In this document: piece by piece, positions 33,813 to 44,246 of the stretch
Layout of the letters: every line of letters begins with the position of its first letter
How positions within the stretch are numbered: the first letter of the stretch is position 1
NCBI RefSeq assembly: GCF_009649815.1
Contig: NZ_WJIC01000003.1
Span: forward strand, 496,001 to 560,000
DNA from: Nocardia sp. SYP-A9097
Lineage (GTDB): Bacteria; Actinomycetota; Actinomycetes; Mycobacteriales; Mycobacteriaceae
DNA length: 64,000 nt
Reading direction: 5' to 3'
Made by a program: the position numbers and the translations under genes
Notes under the pieces: generated by a model
Databases searched by the model: none
Seen by the model: the letters and a program-made list of their open reading frames with translations, nothing else
What the model was told of the DNA's origin: nothing

Positions 33813-36800
33813 CGGTCACCTCCTCAGTGTTCGACTGCTCCTCCCAGGAACGGAACTGCCGCAGGCGGTCCGGGGTTACCGAGACGTCCAAGTTGGTGGT
33901 GTCCGCCGTGCCGCGCAGGCGGGCGGCCAGCCGCCGGGCGGGTTCGTTCCGAGGGGTGCGCTCGAACGATATCCGGACCGTGGTGCAGCCCAGAGCATCG
34001 GCCCGGTCGGCCACCCAGGACAGCAGGTGTTCCTCCACGCCGCGGCCCAGGGCCCGGCAGCTGAGCTGCCAGCCGGTGATCGACAGGGTCTCGTCGTCGG
34101 CGCGCAGGGCGAGGACCGAGATGAGGCCGTAGTCGCCGAAGCGGTCGCGGGCGGTGGCGGTCCAGACCTCACCTTCGGTGCGCCAGCGGTCGAGATCGTC
34201 GACGGTGACGGCGGCGAGGGTGAACTGGGTGGTGCGGCGGACCAGCTGCTGGGCGCGTTCCAGGGTCGCGTTCGTCAATGGGTCGATGTCGACTTCGAGT
34301 TGCAGCTGTGCCAGGAACTCCGCGAATTCGGCTGTGGCGCGGGCCTTGTCGCGTTCACGGTCCTGACGGTAGAAGTCCGCGCGGGCGCTGTCCTCGGTCG
34401 TCGCGGCGATCGGCACCATGGGCCACAGCCGGGTGACGAAGTCGTCCAGTTCATCGGCCGGGGGACAGGTCACCGAGAGCACCTCGGGCAGTCGCGTGCG
34501 CATGCGCGCCACTTCGACCGGGTTGTCATCGAGATAGCAGAAGGTGTCGAGTCCCAGGCCGAGGGTGTGGGCGACCTCTTCGAGGCGCTCCGGCTTACCG
34601 CTCCAGCCGGTCGATATCGCCGCGAAATCCTCTCGGCGCAAAGGGCTTTCGGGACGGTCGAGAACGGCCCAGACGGTGTCGGCGTCATTGTTGGTCACCA
34701 GCACCAGCAGGGTGCCCGCCGCCCGCCATTGCGCGAGCCGTCGTGCCAGGGCCCGGCGCGGTGCATCGAAAACGACTGCGGCCGAGCAGATCTCGCCCGC
34801 GGTTCCGCTCCACAGCGTGTCGTCGCCGTCAACGGCGATCACCTTGGGTGCGGGTTCGATGACCGCGCCCACCGTCGCGACGAGGGTGAGCGCCACCGCC
34901 GCCTGGAATTCGGGGGTGAAGGGCAGGTGCGCCAGGATCTCGGTGCGATCGTCGAAGGGATTGTCCACGTGGTGATTTCGCGTCCAATCGCCCGGTTCGA
35001 GCACCGCGATGCCGGGGATTTCGCGTACCCGGACGCTCACGACCCGCTCCCAGGCCAGTAGCCGCTCCTCCGGCACGGCAGCGGGCAGGAAGCCCACGAC
35101 TACCGGCTTGCGGGTTCGTTCGGCCAATTCGCCCAGGGCCGCGGCGTATTCGGTGGCGAGCTCGGTGAGCAGCTCATCGGTGAGCGCGCCGAATCGTTCC
35201 AGATCGGCCGCCCGCAGCAGCACAATGCTCAGCGATATCGAGGGCTGGGCGAAGACTCCGGACGGGTCACGCAGGCTCGACAGCACATGATGGTAGGGCG
35301 CCTCCGCGACGGTGATCGCCGTGGAATCCGCACTGGCCGCGACCATCAACTCCGGCAGCCTGCCCAGTGCGAAGGTCGCGCCGAATGCCGCGCGGACACC
35401 GGAAACCGCATGTGCGCCAGCGGTTTCCGGACGCGCGGGCGCTCCGGGATCGCTGACCGCCGCCGCGACCGTCGCCAGATACTCCGCACCGAATTCGGTG
35501 CAGGTCCGCGCATCGATGATGTCGCTGTTGTAGGTGAACAACACCTGCCCGGTATCGGGCAGCACCGCGACCATGAGGTCGAGATCGGAGTATCCGGTAC
35601 TGACCGGAACGACCTCTGCCGCCGCTACAGCGGAATTGGCGCGCAGGTAGTTGAAGTACACCTCGATCATCGGCGCGTTATCACGGTGCAGGCCCTCGGC
35701 GGCCAGCGCCGCGAGTACCTCGGCGAAGCCCGCGCCCGGTGCGAGCAGACTCCGCAGCCGCTCACCGGTGCGCACGAGCACATCGGTAATCCGGTCTTCG
35801 GCGGTGACAGTAGCCGGAAACGGTACGGGGAGACCGAAATACCCGACGGCATCGGTCGCGTCCGCGTGCATACGGGTATCCACCGGTACCGCCAGCGCGA
35901 ATCGATCGACCTGCTGACGGCGGGACAGCAGCACACTCAACGCGCCGAGGAAGATCGCGGCCGGGGTGAGGCCCAAATCGCGGGCGCGGTCCGCGACCCG
36001 ATCGTGCAGTCCGGCGGGCATATCGAGGGCGATGGCCCCCGCGCCGTAGCTGCGCTGCGCCGGACGCGGGTGTGCCAGTGTCAATTCCAGGCGGCGGGCG
36101 CCGGTGAAGAATTCGCGCCATCGGGTGATGGCGGCTTCGTCACCCTCGCGTTTGTTCGGCTGCGCGGCGAGCAGCTGATGCATATCGCGATTGGTGACAG
36201 TGTCGTCGAGCGACGCGCCGGAGAGCTCCGCGGCGAGTTCACCCGCGACCAGCAGCATGGACTGCACATCGCTCATACCGTGATGAGCACCGAAAAGCAG
36301 TACCGGAGAGGCGGATTCGGCATTGAGCAGTTCGAATCGCCAGAGCGGCCCGGTCTCCAGGTCGAACGGTCGCGCCATCAGCTCCCGGAAATGCTCCTGC
36401 ACGATGGCATCATCGAGCCGGTCGAGGTCGCGCCAGGCCGCCAGCTCGCCGGGCTCGCGGTGAATCTCGAGCTGACGGCCGTGCTCCTCGCTGCGCCGAA
36501 TCGTGGTGCGCAGTGCGGCATGTCGGCGGGCCAGGCGGGCGACGGCCTGCTCGAGCTGCGGCCGGGTGACCGCGATCGGTAGCCGCACCGCAACGCCGCC
36601 GGTCTGCGCGGCGCTGGGAATACCGAGCTGTTCGGTGCGCAGCAGCCGCATCATGTCGCGGGTCACCGGCAGGATCTCGATATCGGGAACCTCGGCGGCG
36701 ACAATCGCCGTCGTACCGGAATCACCCTGTCGCAGTAGCTCTTCCATGAGGTAGCCGGCCAGATCGGTGAGATTCTGCTCGGCCAGAATGCTGCCCAGCG

Positions 36801-39800
36801 GCACCGAGATCCCGGTGTGTTCGCGTACCTTGTTGCGCAGTTCGATCGCCATCAGCGAATCCAGGCCCAGGCTCTGGAAATTCTGTTCGGCCGAGATCTT
36901 GTCGGAGCCCGCATGACCGAGCACCTGACCGGTCCACTCGGCGACCGCCGCCATGGCGAGGGCGATCGCCTCCGCCCGGGGAACGGCCCGAAGTTGTTCG
37001 GCGAAGCGCGATCCCGCCGCCACCTCGACGGTCGAGCGATCCGCGACCGCCCGGCGGGAGGCGCGCCGGACGAGTCCGTGTAGCAGTCGTGGCACTCCCG
37101 GGGCGCGCCGCAGCACATCGGTGTCCAAGAGCAGTGGCACCAGCATCGGATCGCCGGCCCGCAGCGCGGCATCGAAGCAGGCCATACCCTCGGCGACCGA
37201 GAACGCGCGCACGCCCGCGCGTTCGATGCGCTGAATATCGGCTCGCGCCATGTGGTCGTGCATATCGACGCCCCACGCACCCCAGGCCAGGGACTGCGCG
37301 GGCATACCGATCGACCGGCGGTGCAGGGCCAGCGCATCCAGATAGGCGTTGGCCGCAGCGTAATTGGCCTGTCCGGGCGTGCCGAACAACCCGCCCGCCG
37401 CGGAGAAGAGCACGAAGATCGACAGGTCCCGATCCGCGGTCAGCTCGTGCAGGTGATACGCGGCGTCGACCTTCGGGCGCAGCACATTGTCCAGCTGCGC
37501 GGGCGTGAGCGAGCCGAGGGTGCTGTCGTCGAAGACAGCCGCCGCGTGCACCACCCCGGCCAGCTCGATCCCATCCAGCAGTTCGGCGAGCGCCGCTCGA
37601 TCAGTGATATCGCAGCGCGCGAAACGCACACGCGTGCCGCGACTTTCAAGATCCTCCCGTAGCTGGACCCCACCCGGCCCATCGATCCCGCGCCGACTGA
37701 CCAACACCAGATCCCGAGCGCTGTAGGCATCGGCCAGATGCCGGGCCAGCGCCGACCCCAGCCGCCCCGGCGCACCGGTGACGAGCACAGCCCCGTCCCC
37801 GAGCGACACCCGCCCTTCCTGCACCTGGCTCGCGGACTCGGCCGGCCGCACCAGTCGCGGGATGAACGCCACCCCGTCGCGCACGGCCAACTGCGGCTCA
37901 TCGGCGGCGACCAACGCCGCGATATCCAATTCCGGGTCGGCCGAATCGATCAGCACGATCCGCCCCGGATTCTCCGACTGCGCCGACCGCACCAGACCCC
38001 ACACCACCGCACCGGCGGGATCCGGGCTCACAGCGTTGAGAGTCACCGCGCCACACGTGCGAACCACGAGGGTGGACTGCTCGAATCGACTGTCGCCGAT
38101 GATCTCTTGCAACGCCGCCAACATCTGCTGCGCGATCGCATGGACCCGCTCCGGCGAATCTCCGTGGGGAACCGGAAGGACGATCACATCTGTATTCGCA
38201 GGAATGGAGGCGTCGGAGTTCCACTCGCACAGGGTGAGTGGGCGGTTGGAGGCTGGTAGCGCGTGCTCGGACCACTCCATTCGGAACAGTCGGCGGTAGG
38301 CGGGTGCGAGGGCTGCGGCATCCCATTGGGTGGCCGCGACCGGGCGCAGGAGTAGGGAGCCCACCGAGACCACCGGGTGCCCGGTGCGGTCGGTCGCGGA
38401 CATGGTGATGGTGTCCGCGGCCGAGCGGGTGAGGCGGACTCGGAGGGCGGTTGCGCCTGAGGCCCAAAGGTTTACGTCGGTCCAGGCGAAGGGGAGCAGG
38501 GCGTGTTCGCCATCGGATGCGTAGAGAGCGGTGGCGTGCAGGGCCGCGTCCAGCAGAGCCGGGTGGATACCGAATTGGGCGGCATCGCCGTGTGCTGCCT
38601 CGGATAGTTCTACTTCGGCGAAGATTTCGTCACCGCGCCGCCAAGCTGCGCGCATCGCCTGGAACTGCGGGCCGTACTGGTGGCCGCGTGCGTACAGCTC
38701 GGCGTAGAGGCGCACGACATCAATGCGTTCCGCATCGGCAGGCGGCCACGTCGACTGACTCGACCGGGGTGACGCTGAAGTGCCCGACGGTGGCCGCGTG
38801 ACCGCCGTCGCCGATACATCGGACTGTGCCGACGAGGCCGAGAACGCTGTGGGCAGTGAATCGAACTGCACGGAAACGTATTCGGTGTTTTCGGCCAGCG
38901 TGCCCTCGGCGTGCAGGGTCCACTGCGCGTCGGGGTCTTGTTCGTCGCGGGCGTAGATGCGGACCGTGCGGCGATCGTCGGTGCTCAGGCCGCCGACCAC
39001 CGTCTGAATGCGCAGGGCTCCGCGTTCGGGGACGAGCATGGGGGCGCGCAGCAGCAGTTCACGCAGGACCGGACTGTCCACTTCGTCACCGGCGCGGACC
39101 GCCAGTTCGACCAGGGCGGCGCCGGGCATGATCACCGCATTGGGACCCGCGTGGTCGGTGACCCAGGGCTGCAGGCGGCGGGAGATGCGGCCGGTGAGGA
39201 TGACACCGCCGGAATCCGGTTGCGGGACAGCGGCTCCCAGGATGGGGTGCGCGATATCGCCGAGGCCCAGGGCGGTGGAATCGCGGTTGAGGCGTTCGGT
39301 CCAGAAGCGGTGCTCGTCGAAGGCATAGGTGGGCAGGTCCACCCGCGGGTACTCGGGCAGCAGGCTGGTCCAGTCGAGTTCATGTCCGGCGACATGGAGT
39401 TCGGCCTGAGCGCGGGCGAGGGCGGTCGGTCCGTCCTGATCGCGCATCAGTGAACCGACGGCGACGACCTCGCGGGAGATTTCGTCGGAGACCGCTTTGA
39501 CGGCCGTGGTGAGCGACGGGTGTGCGCCCAGCTCGACGAAGTAGCGGAATCCATCCGCGATCATGCGCTCGACGGTGTCGGCGAAGCGCACCGTCCGGCG
39601 GGCATTGCGATACCAGTAGCCGGGGTCGACCGCCTCGGTCACCGGCTCGCCGGTCACGGTCGAATACCACTGTGTCGCAGGGATATTCGCCGATATGTCC
39701 GCCAACTCGGCGGCGAGCGGCTCGCGCATGACCTCGGTCATGGGGCTGTGCCCGCCCAGGCTCGGACCTGCCGCACCGAGCCGGTTGTAGATGCCCGCGC

Positions 39801-42800
39801 GATCGAGTTCGGCCAGCAGCTCCTCGACCGCGGCCTGGTGTCCGGTTACGACGGTGGAGCGCCGCGCATTGACGGCAGCGATCCCCAGCCGATCGGTGAA
39901 ATTCGCCAGTCGCGGAATGACCTCGGCTTCGGTCAGCCCCACCACCGCCATCGCGCCGGGCTCCTCGATGCCCTGCATGAGCCGAGCCCGCGCGCTGACA
40001 ATCCTTGCCGCATCATTCAATTCGAGGACACCGGCGCAGTAGGCCGCCGCGATCTCGCCCTGACTGTGGCCGATCACCGCATCGGGGGTCACGCCCGCCG
40101 CGCGCCAGGTGGCCGCCAGCGCGGCCATGGTCGTGAACAGCAGCGGCTGCACGAACGGGTGATCCCAGATATCGGCGACCGTCATGGCCGCGAGCCGGTC
40201 CGCGAGGGAGAAGCCGAGCTGTGCGCTGAAAACCTTGTCGCACTGCTCGAATTCGGTGCGGAACTCCTCGGAGGAGGTGAGCATGTCCCGGGCCATGCCG
40301 ACCCACTGCGCGCCCTGTCCGGGGAAGACGAACGCGGTTTTGGCATTGGTGAGCACCGGGCCGTTGCCGAGGACGGCATCGGGTGCCGGGTTGCCGTCGA
40401 CCAGCGCGCGGAGCGCGTCCACCATCTCGGCCCGATCGGAGGCGACGACCACCGCGCGCCGCTCGAAGCTGGTGCGCTGCATGGCAAGTGAGCGTGCGAC
40501 CGGACCCGGCGCGAGCTCCGGATCGGCGAGGACGAGGTCGAGCAGCCGCTCGGCCTGTCCGTGCAGCGACGCCTCGGAGCGGGCGGAGATCGGCAGCAGC
40601 GCCACCCGCCGGTCTCCGGAGGTGTTGTCCGGCACGGCCGCCAGCTCGATCGGGGGCTCTTCCAGAATCAAATGCGCATTGGTGCCACTGAGCCCGAAGG
40701 CGCTGATACCCGCACGGCGCGGCCGCTCACCCCGCGTCCACGGCAGCGGTTCGCCCGCCACCGCCACGCCGCTACGCTCCCAATCAACCAGCGGTGAGGG
40801 AACTTTCGCATTCAGCGTGGCGGGAATCCGCTCATGCTGGAGTGCGAGCACCAGTTTGATGACGCTACCCACACCCGCTGCCGCCTGGGTATGTCCCACA
40901 TTGGATTTCAGCGATCCGATCCCCAGCGGCCGTTGCGGGTCACGCCCCGGACCGAACACCCGTGCCAGCGCCCGCGCCTCGATCGGATCACCGAGCGCGG
41001 TACCGGTGCCGTGCGCCTCGACATAGTCGATATCGTGCGGCGTCAGCCCCGACACCCGCAGCGCGGATCGCAATACCTGTTCCTGCGCAGCACCATTCGG
41101 CGCACTGAGCCCCTGACTCCGCCCATCCTGATTGATCGCCGACCCGCGAATGACCGCGAGCACCCGATCGCCATCGCGGCGAGCATCGCTGAGCCGCTTC
41201 AACATCACCAGACCCGCACCCTCTGCCCAGACGGTGCCGTCCGCTTCGGCGGAGAACGGCGCGCAGCGCCCGGTGGGGGAGAGGACGCCCAGCTTGCACA
41301 GTTCGATATGGGCGATCGGCGACATCAGCAGCGTGGTGCCGCCCGCGAGCGCGAGATCGCATTCACCCGCGCGCAGCGCCGCCATGGCCGAATGCATGGC
41401 CACGATCGAGGACGAACACGCGGTATCGACGGTGACGGCCGGACCGTGCAGCCCGAGCGTGTAGGAGATCCGACCGGACGCCACACTCGGCGAAAGACCG
41501 GTTCCCACTTGACCATTCAGCTGTTCAGGCGCGGGATCGGCGAGATAGCCGGTCGCGTATGCGCCGACGTATACACCCGTGACACTGCCGTGCAGGGTGC
41601 GCGGATCGCGCCCCGAGCGTTCGATCGCCTCCCAGGCGAGCTGCAGCATCACCCGCTGCTGCGGGTCCATGACCGCCGCCTCGCGCGGGCCGATACCGAA
41701 GAAGGCGGCATCGAAGCGATCCACGCCATCGACGTATCCGCCGCGGAAGGTGTACGCCTTACCGGTCGCGGTGGTGTCGGGGTCGTACAGGTCGTCGATA
41801 TCCCAGCGGCCCTCGGGAACCTCGCCGAGCGCATCGCCGTTACCGTCGAGCAAGCGCCACAGGGCTTCCGGTGAGTCCGCGCCGCCGGGGAAGCGGCAGG
41901 ACATGGCGAGGATGGCGATGGCGTCGTCATCCGCATCGTCCGCGGCATCGGCTACGCCGGAGTCGACGGCCTCGTCGGCTGTCTCCTCGATGGGCTCGGC
42001 GGGCGCGAGTGCCCTGGCCACGCCCTCGATGGTGGGGTTGTCGAAGAACAGATTGGTATCGAGGAACTCGCCGTAGAAGTCCGAGAGATCGACCACCAGC
42101 TCCACCAGATCGGCAGAGCCCAAACCGAATTCGACAATCGGCTGATTCACGTCGATGCGTTCGGGATCGAGGGCCGCCTGCTGCGCAATGGTCTTGACCA
42201 GCCACGCGCGCACGGCCTCGGTAGATGGTCCCGAACTCGCTGCAGTCGGCTCGGTCGCGGTCTCTTCTTCGAAGTCGAAGAGTTCATCCTCGGGCGAACG
42301 CAGTGGTCCGGCCGTCAGTTCGAGCAACTCGCCGGAGCCATACGCCGCCCGGCATGCCTGCCGCTGGATCTTGCCGCTACTGGTCTTGAAGATGGTGCCC
42401 GGCCGAATCAGCATGACGGTGGCCAGGGTGAGCCCGTGCTCGGTCGACACCGCACCGCGCACCGCGGTCTCGATCGCGGCCAGTTCCTCAGGTTCCTCGG
42501 TGCGCACCTCGGCCACCACGACCGGTTGTTCACCGCTCGAACGTATTTCGACCGAGAATGCGGCGACACATCCGGCGCGCACCCCGGCATGCGCGGCTTC
42601 GACGGTCGATTCGATGTCCTGCGGATAGTGATTGCGCCCGTCGATGATCAGCAGATCTTTACTTCTGCCGGTCACGAAAAGCTCTCCGCCGGAGACGAAT
42701 CCGAGGTCACCCGTGCGCAGGTAGCGGCGGTCGTCACCGGGCAGGGTCGCGGCGAACACCTCGGCGGTGGCCTGCTCATCCCGGAAATACCCGGCGGCGA

Positions 42801-44001
42801 CGCTCTTTCCGGCAACCCAGATCTCGCCCTCGGCCCCGTCGGCGCGCTCGGTGGTGCTCTCCGGATCGACGATCGCGATCGACATTCCGCCGGCCGGTCG
42901 TCCGACTCCGACGAGTTCGGCCCCGCGCCCACGATCCCCGAGCGCATCCCGCACCTCATGGAATGTCGGTGCCACGCCGATGGGCGGCCCGGTCACAATC
43001 AGCGTGGCCTCGGCCAGACCGTAGACCGGATGCTGGGATTCGGCCTGGAATCCGGCCCGCCCGAAGGTCTCCGCGAACCGGCGAATCGTCCCGGCCCGCA
43101 CCGGTTCCGAACCATTGAACGCCACCCGCCACGAGCTCAGATCGAGCTGATCGATCTGCTCCGCCCCGATCCGCCGCACGCACAGCTCATACGCGAAATT
43201 GGGTCCGCCGCTGGTGTGCGCGCGATAGGTGGAGATGGCCCGCAACCACCGCTCCGGCCGCTGCAGGAAGTGCAGCGGCGACATGAGCACCGAATTCGCG
43301 CCGAGGTAGACCGTATGCAGTAGCGGCGCAATCAGTCCCATGTCGTGGTACATCGGCAGCCAACTGGCGAAGAGCGCACCATCCCAGGTGTCGGCGAAAT
43401 CGCGATCATGTCCGAGGCCGTCGACGAGCGCACCCTGATTGTGCAGCAGGTTCTCATGCGTGATCAGCACACCGCGCGGCGCGCTGGTCGAGCCGGAGGT
43501 GTACTGGATGAACGCGACCGACTCCGGCCCGAGATCAGGCTCACGCCAATGTATTGCCTGGTCACCGGTGATCTCATCGGTCGCCAGCCAGCGCAATCCC
43601 GCCAACTCCGGAATCTCCGCACACAAGGCGGCCGACTCCGCGACCACCCGCGCCGGGGCCAGCACCACATCGACCTCGGCATGCGCGACCATGCGCCGCA
43701 GCCGGCGCAGTGACCGGTTATCCCATTCGGGCAGCGGCGCGGGCACCGCCGCCACCCCCGCCGCGAGACAGCCGAAGAACGACTCGGCGAACTCCTGTCC
43801 AGCCGGGTAGAGCAGCAGTGCGCGTTCGGGCCGCGAATCCTGTAGGGCCGCGCCGATGGCCCGCGCGCGTACTCCCAGCTCGGCGTATGTCAGCTCGCGC
43901 ACAACGCCTTCGACGTCACCACTGTCCAGGAACCGGTAGACCGGTTCGGCCGGGCGGCTCGCAATCTGAGCGAACAGTGTTTCAGTAAAAGTGTTGAGCA
44001 C
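33799..44001 (-). CDS. FAAL-PKS-C-FkbH megasynthase
   Basis: A 3400-aa hybrid synthase. Domains in order: fatty acyl-AMP ligase (10-590; IQYTSGSTSAPRG), ACP1 (Ser629), KS (690-1125; Cys862, His997, His1037), AT (1220-1510; GHSQG with Ser1313), DH (1575-1850; His1617, Asp1818), KR (2060-2290; TGAPGRLG, Tyr2214), ACP2 (Ser2382), condensation domain (2460-2870; HHGMSD from His2573), and FkbH-like HAD/transferase (2885-3385; DGDDTLW from Asp3058). There is no ER and no thioesterase. It would activate a fatty acid, extend it once to an enoyl chain, and pass it to the next protein. The start is GTG 44001 with GAGAAGG upstream. All core catalytic residues are present, except that the FkbH residue between the two Asp is Gly. 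Confidence 0.95.
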   Translation of the reverse strand: MLNTFTETLFAQIASRPAEPVYRFLDSGDVEGVVRELTYAELGVRARAIGAALQDSRPERALLLYPAGQEFAESFFGCLAAGVAAVPAPLPEWDNRSLRRLRRMVAHAEVDVVLAPARVVAESAALCAEIPELAGLRWLATDEITGDQAIHWREPDLGPESVAFIQYTSGSTSAPRGVLITHENLLHNQGALVDGLGHDRDFADTWDGALFASWLPMYHDMGLIAPLLHTVYLGANSVLMSPLHFLQRPERWLRAISTYRAHTSGGPNFAYELCVRRIGAEQIDQLDLSSWRVAFNGSEPVRAGTIRRFAETFGRAGFQAESQHPVYGLAEATLIVTGPPIGVAPTFHEVRDALGDRGRGAELVGVGRPAGGMSIAIVDPESTTERADGAEGEIWVAGKSVAAGYFRDEQATAEVFAATLPGDDRRYLRTGDLGFVSGGELFVTGRSKDLLIIDGRNHYPQDIESTVEAAHAGVRAGCVAAFSVEIRSSGEQPVVVAEVRTEEPEELAAIETAVRGAVSTEHGLTLATVMLIRPGTIFKTSSGKIQRQACRAAYGSGELLELTAGPLRSPEDELFDFEEETATEPTAASSGPSTEAVRAWLVKTIAQQAALDPERIDVNQPIVEFGLGSADLVELVVDLSDFYGEFLDTNLFFDNPTIEGVARALAPAEPIEETADEAVDSGVADAADDADDDAIAILAMSCRFPGGADSPEALWRLLDGNGDALGEVPEGRWDIDDLYDPDTTATGKAYTFRGGYVDGVDRFDAAFFGIGPREAAVMDPQQRVMLQLAWEAIERSGRDPRTLHGSVTGVYVGAYATGYLADPAPEQLNGQVGTGLSPSVASGRISYTLGLHGPAVTVDTACSSSIVAMHSAMAALRAGECDLALAGGTTLLMSPIAHIELCKLGVLSPTGRCAPFSAEADGTVWAEGAGLVMLKRLSDARRDGDRVLAVIRGSAINQDGRSQGLSAPNGAAQEQVLRSALRVSGLTPHDIDYVEAHGTGTALGDPIEARALARVFGPGRDPQRPLGIGSLKSNVGHTQAAAGVGSVIKLVLALQHERIPATLNAKVPSPLVDWERSGVAVAGEPLPWTRGERPRRAGISAFGLSGTNAHLILEEPPIELAAVPDNTSGDRRVALLPISARSEASLHGQAERLLDLVLADPELAPGPVARSLAMQRTSFERRAVVVASDRAEMVDALRALVDGNPAPDAVLGNGPVLTNAKTAFVFPGQGAQWVGMARDMLTSSEEFRTEFEQCDKVFSAQLGFSLADRLAAMTVADIWDHPFVQPLLFTTMAALAATWRAAGVTPDAVIGHSQGEIAAAYCAGVLELNDAARIVSARARLMQGIEEPGAMAVVGLTEAEVIPRLANFTDRLGIAAVNARRSTVVTGHQAAVEELLAELDRAGIYNRLGAAGPSLGGHSPMTEVMREPLAAELADISANIPATQWYSTVTGEPVTEAVDPGYWYRNARRTVRFADTVERMIADGFRYFVELGAHPSLTTAVKAVSDEISREVVAVGSLMRDQDGPTALARAQAELHVAGHELDWTSLLPEYPRVDLPTYAFDEHRFWTERLNRDSTALGLGDIAHPILGAAVPQPDSGGVILTGRISRRLQPWVTDHAGPNAVIMPGAALVELAVRAGDEVDSPVLRELLLRAPMLVPERGALRIQTVVGGLSTDDRRTVRIYARDEQDPDAQWTLHAEGTLAENTEYVSVQFDSLPTAFSASSAQSDVSATAVTRPPSGTSASPRSSQSTWPPADAERIDVVRLYAELYARGHQYGPQFQAMRAAWRRGDEIFAEVELSEAAHGDAAQFGIHPALLDAALHATALYASDGEHALLPFAWTDVNLWASGATALRVRLTRSAADTITMSATDRTGHPVVSVGSLLLRPVAATQWDAAALAPAYRRLFRMEWSEHALPASNRPLTLCEWNSDASIPANTDVIVLPVPHGDSPERVHAIAQQMLAALQEIIGDSRFEQSTLVVRTCGAVTLNAVSPDPAGAVVWGLVRSAQSENPGRIVLIDSADPELDIAALVAADEPQLAVRDGVAFIPRLVRPAESASQVQEGRVSLGDGAVLVTGAPGRLGSALARHLADAYSARDLVLVSRRGIDGPGGVQLREDLESRGTRVRFARCDITDRAALAELLDGIELAGVVHAAAVFDDSTLGSLTPAQLDNVLRPKVDAAYHLHELTADRDLSIFVLFSAAGGLFGTPGQANYAAANAYLDALALHRRSIGMPAQSLAWGAWGVDMHDHMARADIQRIERAGVRAFSVAEGMACFDAALRAGDPMLVPLLLDTDVLRRAPGVPRLLHGLVRRASRRAVADRSTVEVAAGSRFAEQLRAVPRAEAIALAMAAVAEWTGQVLGHAGSDKISAEQNFQSLGLDSLMAIELRNKVREHTGISVPLGSILAEQNLTDLAGYLMEELLRQGDSGTTAIVAAEVPDIEILPVTRDMMRLLRTEQLGIPSAAQTGGVAVRLPIAVTRPQLEQAVARLARRHAALRTTIRRSEEHGRQLEIHREPGELAAWRDLDRLDDAIVQEHFRELMARPFDLETGPLWRFELLNAESASPVLLFGAHHGMSDVQSMLLVAGELAAELSGASLDDTVTNRDMHQLLAAQPNKREGDEAAITRWREFFTGARRLELTLAHPRPAQRSYGAGAIALDMPAGLHDRVADRARDLGLTPAAIFLGALSVLLSRRQQVDRFALAVPVDTRMHADATDAVGYFGLPVPFPATVTAEDRITDVLVRTGERLRSLLAPGAGFAEVLAALAAEGLHRDNAPMIEVYFNYLRANSAVAAAEVVPVSTGYSDLDLMVAVLPDTGQVLFTYNSDIIDARTCTEFGAEYLATVAAAVSDPGAPARPETAGAHAVSGVRAAFGATFALGRLPELMVAASADSTAITVAEAPYHHVLSSLRDPSGVFAQPSISLSIVLLRAADLERFGALTDELLTELATEYAAALGELAERTRKPVVVGFLPAAVPEERLLAWERVVSVRVREIPGIAVLEPGDWTRNHHVDNPFDDRTEILAHLPFTPEFQAAVALTLVATVGAVIEPAPKVIAVDGDDTLWSGTAGEICSAAVVFDAPRRALARRLAQWRAAGTLLVLVTNNDADTVWAVLDRPESPLRREDFAAISTGWSGKPERLEEVAHTLGLGLDTFCYLDDNPVEVARMRTRLPEVLSVTCPPADELDDFVTRLWPMVPIAATTEDSARADFYRQDRERDKARATAEFAEFLAQLQLEVDIDPLTNATLERAQQLVRRTTQFTLAAVTVDDLDRWRTEGEVWTATARDRFGDYGLISVLALRADDETLSITGWQLSCRALGRGVEEHLLSWVADRADALGCTTVRISFERTPRNEPARRLAARLRGTADTTNLDVSVTPDRLRQFRSWEEQSNTEEVTGDRS

Positions 44002-44246
44002 GAAATACCTTCTCTACCTGGTGGAACTTATTCTCCGGCCGGACTTCGTTCCCCAGGTGCATGAGGAATGGCTCAGTGGGCGGTGCGGCCTGTTCGCGCC
44101 CACCCTAGCCATCTATACCCCTGTGCCGCCAACATCGGCGAGGGTAATCCGACCCCCGAAAAGTAGGGGCACCCATGCGCGACACTCGTTGGCGCCCCAA
44201 GGATTTCATGATTGCCAGACTCCGGATCAGCGGTGAAGATGGCTGC

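Noticed and set aside
31740..34064. 774-codon plus-strand frame opposite the ACP-reductase
   Set aside because: Arg/Gly/His-rich low-complexity translation, no start signal, and the minus strand carries recognisable ACP and reductase motifs.
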